64,000 nt of DNA. Origin: Symbiodinium natans (Eukaryota; Sar; Dinophyceae; Suessiales; Symbiodiniaceae). The translations under genes and the position numbers were made by a program. Below are positions 59,065 to 64,000 of the stretch, piece after piece. Each line of letters begins with the position of its first letter. The stretch's first letter is position 1. The DNA lies in the NCBI GenBank assembly GCA_905221605.1, contig CAJNDS010002835.1:122001-186000 (forward strand), given 5' to 3'. The notes under the pieces are model-generated. The model had not been told where the DNA came from. It made no database searches and saw only the letters and a program-made list of their open reading frames with translations.

Positions 59065-59340
59065 AGACTTGGAGCCTCATACTGGAAAGGACAAAAGCGC
59101 AGGCCATGTCCAGACAGTGACCCTATACAGCGTCAATGAACATTGTCGAGTCACACGGGAGGTGAGCTTGGATTGCGCGTTGCATGCAAACTTGACCCTG
59201 GCTCGACTATGGGCACGGTCCGAGGGTAGGGCAGCGCAGCGCTGCGCTGCGCCCTCTGCAGAGGACAGCTTTAAGCTCAATCTCAAGACAGCATTTACAT
59301 CGTGTATCTACATGTATCTCATGATTTCTCTGTGTGAGGA

Positions 59341-62300
59341 ATGGCGCTGCAGGTCCTTTCCTCGGGCCTGGGCTCTGTGAAGAAGGCGGCGTCCGCGCCT
59401 TGGGTGCATCACACCTCAGCCCACTCATAAACCTCCATATGTGACCGAGGAACCGGGTCACTCAACGAGAGTCGGCGCTGGAAAAGAACCTTAGAGAGGC
59501 CATCGGATGATTGGATTGTCGGAAATCTGCTTTTGCAGCGTTGTCATGCTTTTCCCGTCGCCAGGCCACCTCCAACCAAAACTGGGGTGTCCCCAACAGC
59601 CAGTCTGCGTCTCGGGTGACAGTTGGAAGAAATGCCGCGTTCCAAATGTTCCTTCATTTCAGGCTCCATGACATTGCACGCGCATCCTTCGATTTCCAAG
59701 AGTCTCGACCTGAGCAGATGTGGATCAGGGTCTTCAGAGGCAGCCGAAGAGACAGCAACGGGACAATGACACCCCTAAAAAGAATCTGAAGCCAGCGGGC
59801 GGCTTCTGCTTCCACGTCCACTTGCATTTGCAGTTATACTGACATCCGGGATGTTGTATGAAGAAGCCCGCGTGTTGCATTCTGTAAACGTGACGACGAG
59901 CAGTGGTTTAGCTTTTCAAATGGGTGTTGTGAGGGCCGTGCTTTGCAGCACAGAGCCCCAAGCAGAAACCCTTTGTTTCTCTGTTCTTTGCCTCCTTGGA
60001 ACTTGTAGTCTTATCGGAGAATGGATATGCCAAGCCCCCAGCAGATATGCACTTCGGGGCAAGTTGGAATGCTCGAAGTGATCATTTGCGCAAGCTTGCT
60101 TTGGAAGGAGGACTAGTTATGCTGTGCGGAGAACTTGCACAGAAGGATGGCTCCCACATGAGGTTGCTGCAAGGTGGGCATGATCGAAGTAAGTAAGCAG
60201 GTAGCAGTAGCCGTGGTCATCGTCGTCTTTGTATTCGTCGCAATTGACAGGGCGCGTGCTGAACAAAAGCAATGTGCCCTGTATATGCTTTTTTGCTACG
60301 TAAGCCGCGTGCCGAACAAACAATGAGCCCCGAATGCGCCCCGTGTGTTTTTTGCTCGGCCGGCCGCGCGCTGAACAAAGCGACCGCGCGACCGCGCGCC
60401 CGTGCGCCCGTGTCCGTGTGCCTATGCTCGGCCAACTGCACGCGTTAAAACAAATGTGCTGAAGAAAAGTGCACAAAGCAACAAAACACTTTTATCGCAA
60501 AGTACTTCGAGCTATCCACAGTTGTAGCCGGCTCTGGCTGATGCTGGCGACACCCTTGGAACTTGGCAGATCCGTGCTAGCAAGGCAAGGCACACTTAAA
60601 GGATCTTGAAGGAATGCTCGCGGGTCTACAAACAAGTCGAGTGGCTGGAAAGTCAGGGGGTACCATACTTTAGTAGGCTGTTTAGGCGGGCAGAAGAATC
60701 CTGAGCTCATTCTTGCAGAAGCAGGGAGTGCTGCCCTGAACTGCCACAACTTGGAGGGTGCCTGTGAAGCTGCGTGAAGCTGTGTGAACTTCGAGGTACC
60801 AGACCATCATCACCGAGATCTGGGCCGGTTTGCAGGAGCTCGACAACCCAAGAACTGGACGAAACAAACTAGCCCAAGTTCACCCAAGACGCCCCGAAGA
60901 CAAGTTGTCGGATGACTGACCAGGAAGCGAAGTCTAGATGGCGGCGGGTCTTGAAGACGTTGAACCTTGTCGAGTTTTTGGTCAAGAACGGCAGCGAGCG
61001 GATAATTGATGAAATTCGCCGTGACCAGTACAAGGTGGCCTTCAACTCATGCAAACTATCTGCCACTGATTGTTTGAGCGGCACAGTGTCGCAGGTCCGT
61101 CCGCTCATGGACTTTAGCTACTCCGAAGATGGCCCGTGGGCCTAGTTTGGCCTAGTTTGGCCTCTTCCAGTCTTGGTTTGGCCCAATTGTGTTTGCCGTC
61201 AGTCTCTTCTCATGCCAAGGCAAGGACAAGGGTGCAGCGGTTCGCGAAAAGGCATTGCCGGTGTGCCCTAAGACTTGCTTTGCTCTGTTTCTGCTTTTGA
61301 AACTTTTGTTCTTTCTTTTTCAGACCAAAGCCATCTTGGAGCTCATCAGCGCTGGGAGCCCGGCTGCCGTTCGGAGACACATTGGCCATGAACAAATGAA
61401 AGGAAATCCAGTTTAAATGGTCAGTGAGGTATAGTGAGTAGCAATTCAATATGAAACGGTTAGCGGCACTGTCCAAGATTTGGCAGTGCACTGGTTTGGA
61501 GGGTTCTCATGGCTTTCTGCAGGACAACGAGCTGCTGCGCTCGGAGCGGGACAAGGCCACTGCATAAGCTGCCAGTCAATGCCATTGCGCATCACTGAGT
61601 CTCTCGAGTCTTCGAGGATGGAAGTGCAATCTGAATCAATCTGAAGTATACAAAAGAAGTGTACCAGGCATAGCGAGGCTTCAGCAGCGGCATAAGGCAA
61701 CATTGTGCATATTCGGCGCCTTTGCAGGCCCGTACGCACCGAGAGAAGTTCATGGGCATGCCTGGGCCCTTCCATTCTGGCGCTTTGAGGTTACGTGGAA
61801 AAGTTTGCAGATTGTGAAAGAACAACGCGTTAACGAGTGCAAAGCGGCTTTGTTCTCTCGTGCAATCTCAGCAAACGCTCGCAAAGGTGGCTTGTTTTTC
61901 AAATACCTCAGCCTCTGCTGTCATACTCTGTGCCTGGTCCGTACTCTGTGTGCCGCGAGGTCATCGGTGGACAGCAGCAGCTACGGTGGTGGATACGGTG
62001 GCGGTAGCAGCAACTATGGCGGCGGCAGCTACAGTGGCAGTGGCGGCGGCAGCTATGGCGGCGGCGGTGGAGGCAGCGCGGGAGGCAGCTACGGCAGCGG
62101 CGGCGGCGGTGGTAGTGGGCGCTGCCCCGAGCACAGTTTGAGAGTCTGAATAGGCAACTGTAGCACAGGATATATAGTCGCCATAGCTGTGTCTGTCAGG
62201 GGTGGTTATGGTGGAAGTTCGTGTGAGCCTTGGTCACTGCCTGCACCTGGATGAATTGCCTCCAAGGAGTATATGAGAGATGACAGTTGACAGACAGATG

Positions 62301-63937
62301 TTGACAGGTATGACCCGTACGTTGAGAACAAGAAGTTTGATGAAGCTCGCCGCAGGCGGGAGGACGAGCGCGATGAGCGGGATGAGCTTCTTGGATGCAG
62401 TCATGGAGGGTCATTGCTGGGGCCGCTGCGGTCATGGAGGGTCAGCGCTTTTCGCTTTCTTAGTGCCAAGGCGTGACCGCAGGTACCGCGATGACCGAGA
62501 CGACCGAGATGACCGAGACCGTCGGCGCCGCGCGGCTTCACGAATTGTACAAGAGTCGCTCCTGCATGTCCTGCATCTATGACTCATAGAAGGCATAGAA
62601 CGATCCCTGTGTCGCACAGCTCACCACCCTCGGAGTGCAGCAAGAGGCCGGGACGACCGCGACTACCGCGACGACCGCCGGGATCGCGAGGACTTTTTTC
62701 ACTTTGTGGTACTTTACTGTAACTTTAGATCCTTACCTTTTTTGGGTTTATTGGGTTTCTTACTAAGGCAGCTAAAAGTTTAATTGTAAACGCTTGCGCG
62801 CGCCGCCTCGGCAGCCGGGCCGGCCAGCACAGGAAAGGAGGAAAGAGCAAGAAAAAAAGGATCGGAGGAAGGGTAACAGGGGGGGGGGAAAGTGTAAACG
62901 CTTGCCTGGGTGCGGGGTGGGGGTGGGGGTGGGGGGGGTGGGGTGGGGGGTGGGGGTGGGGGGGTGGGGGGGGGGGGTGGGGGCAGGGGGGGGGGGGGGG
63001 GTGGGGGGGGGGGTGGGGGGGGGGGGGGGGGTGGGGGGGGGGGGGGTGGGGGGGGGGTGGGGGGATGTTGAGGAATTTTTCTGTAGGAGCCACCGACAGA
63101 ACGGGACCCTCCACGGCGTCGGTTTGCAGCTCCTCCAAGCGATTGGGCGGGGTCTCACAGGGCGGGGGGGGGGGGGGGGTGGCGTCAGAAAATTCGGTTG
63201 GGTTAGGGGGAAGGAGGCCCGATCCGGGTCTGCTTGTTCCAGACGCTTCTCGGCAGGAAGCCGAGGCGAATTTATAGCTACCCTCCTGAGTGCAGCCAAG
63301 TTCAGAGCTCCGGCATAGCTCATAAAACCCAAGAATGATCCCTTGACGCTCTTGGAGTCCTGGACTCGAGGACGATCGACGTCGGAGCGATAGAGATGAT
63401 TGGGACAGCCGAGAACTCGGGATCAGAAGCAAAAGGCCTGTAGCTGGAGCGTGCTGGTCTAGGGCCGCTGGGGCCATGTCACGTTCCACAATGACCGCGA
63501 CGTTTTGTCTCCACAAGGTCGCCGTCGGGATTACGACTACGACGACAGGCTGCACTCTTTTTTGATGTCTGAGCACCTTGATTGCTTCAGTTCTCAACGC
63601 TTCAAGCAGGCGAGACCGCGATGGACGTCGGGACCCCTTCATTTGGCACACGTCTGCTTATATGCACTGGCACACTGCTTATTCCAGTACATTGCACATA
63701 TCTGTCCATGTCTGTTTTCGCATTGGCCTCCAGGCCGTCGCAGCTATGAAGATGACGAACGGCGCGACTCGCGAAGGGACGCCAGTCTGAATCCGCGTTG
63801 CCGTGTTTCTGGGAGCATATGGGAGCAAGCGGGTGCTTATAAGTCTCATTAAACAAGCTGATCTCTCGCAGGATCGGGACGACCGTGACCGAGATGATCG
63901 TGACCGGGCGGAGAAGCCACCTACGATGCAGGACTGA
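59341..63937 (+). CDS. ENTH-domain (epsin-like) protein with Gly-rich and RD-rich C-terminus
   Basis: Likely a clathrin/endomembrane adaptor: ENTH domains bind phosphoinositides. Exons: 60796-60835 (YQTIITEIWAGLQ), 60933-61034 (SRWRRVLKTLNLVEFLVKNG, SERIIDEIRRDQYKV), 61095-61133 (RPLMDFSYSEDG), 61220-61251 (KDKGAAVREK), 61324-61350 (TKAILELIS), 61523-61555 (DNELLRSERDK) and 61728 on (ARTHREKFMGMPG) follow the ENTH helices in order. Then come a Gly/Ser/Tyr-rich exon (about 61962-62118) and exons rich in Arg-Asp pairs (62308 on, 62483 on, 62647 on, 63518-63549, 63610 on, 63734-63780, 63872-63937), ending AEKPPTMQD and TGA. Most donors are GC. The first ENTH helix was not found. ATG 59341 (MALQVLSSGLGSVKKAAS) is a possible start. 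Epsin-type UIM, clathrin or NPF motifs were not seen. Confidence 0.82.
62782..63270. repeat. Dispersed poly-G repeat, copy B (with very long G tract)
   Basis: Same ends as the copy at 28447-28706: ATTGTAAACGCTTGCGCGCG at the left and CTCGGCAGGAAGCCGAGGCG at the right. The internal TAAACGCTTGC occurs a second time at about 62892. The middle carries about 150 bases of almost pure G broken by single T (62910-63064) and a second G run near 63163. It sits in an intron of the ENTH gene, so copies can insert into genes. Confidence 0.78.
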
Positions 63938-64000
63938 CATCAAAGAGCCGCATAGGATTGCGTATGCACCACATTGCACCACTATAGGTATCATATATGT

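Noticed and set aside
62725-63651. Long Pro-rich minus-strand ORF
   Set aside because: It reads the complement of the G tract and runs antisense across the ENTH gene exons.
1-64000. Dinoflagellate spliced-leader relic and tRNA or snRNA genes
   Set aside because: I looked for the conserved end of the spliced leader (TTTTGGCTCAAG) and for tRNA-like arms but found nothing I could defend by eye. A covariance-model search would be needed to exclude them.

Overview
The window looks like nuclear DNA of a dinoflagellate (inference). Recognisable genes are cut into many tiny exons, often 20-150 bp. Most introns I could place begin with GC, a few with GA or GT, and end in AG, usually at an AG|G boundary. 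Every confidently read gene lies on the + strand. The rest is packed with microsatellites, long G/C homopolymers, minisatellites, an interstitial TTTAGGG array and segmental duplications. I see no bacterial operon, CRISPR array, rRNA or convincing tRNA. Gene coordinates are spans including introns; exon positions were read by eye from frame continuity and family conservation.

Layout. 1-3200: candidate exons of one or two unrecognised genes. 3426-9637: DEAD-box RNA helicase of the DDX5/Dbp2 type in about 17 exons. 9922-10972: small DNA element with terminal inverted repeats (TIRs). 11557-18875: DNA topoisomerase III beta. 18.9-23.4 kb: exon-like ORFs of unknown genes, one starting with a mitochondrial-type presequence. 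23.4-36.2 kb: gene-poor, with AT-richer stretches, a near-palindromic 15-mer array, a poly-G dispersed repeat and telomere-like repeats.

36.2-59.1 kb: a recent tandem duplication of a secreted, cysteine-rich gene with a VWD-like domain and an Asp/Arg repeat tail. Copy 1 is contiguous (36262-41030). Copy 2 (41786-58691) is split in one intron by a 12.2-kb insertion (44729-56925). The insertion has imperfect ~31-bp TIRs in a TA tract. It is filled with a two-orientation minisatellite, a C-rich minisatellite, a perfect 25-bp hairpin, an 87-bp hairpin array and larger direct duplications, and shows no transposase.

59.3-63.9 kb: an ENTH-domain (epsin-like) gene with a Gly-rich segment and an RD-rich C-terminus.

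The helicase and TOP3B are both nucleic-acid enzymes with Gly-rich RNA-binding-type tails, but nothing shows that they act together. The VWD and ENTH genes belong to secretory-surface and membrane-traffic functions. I see no single pathway. The main novelty is the repeat-loaded TIR element inside the duplicated gene.
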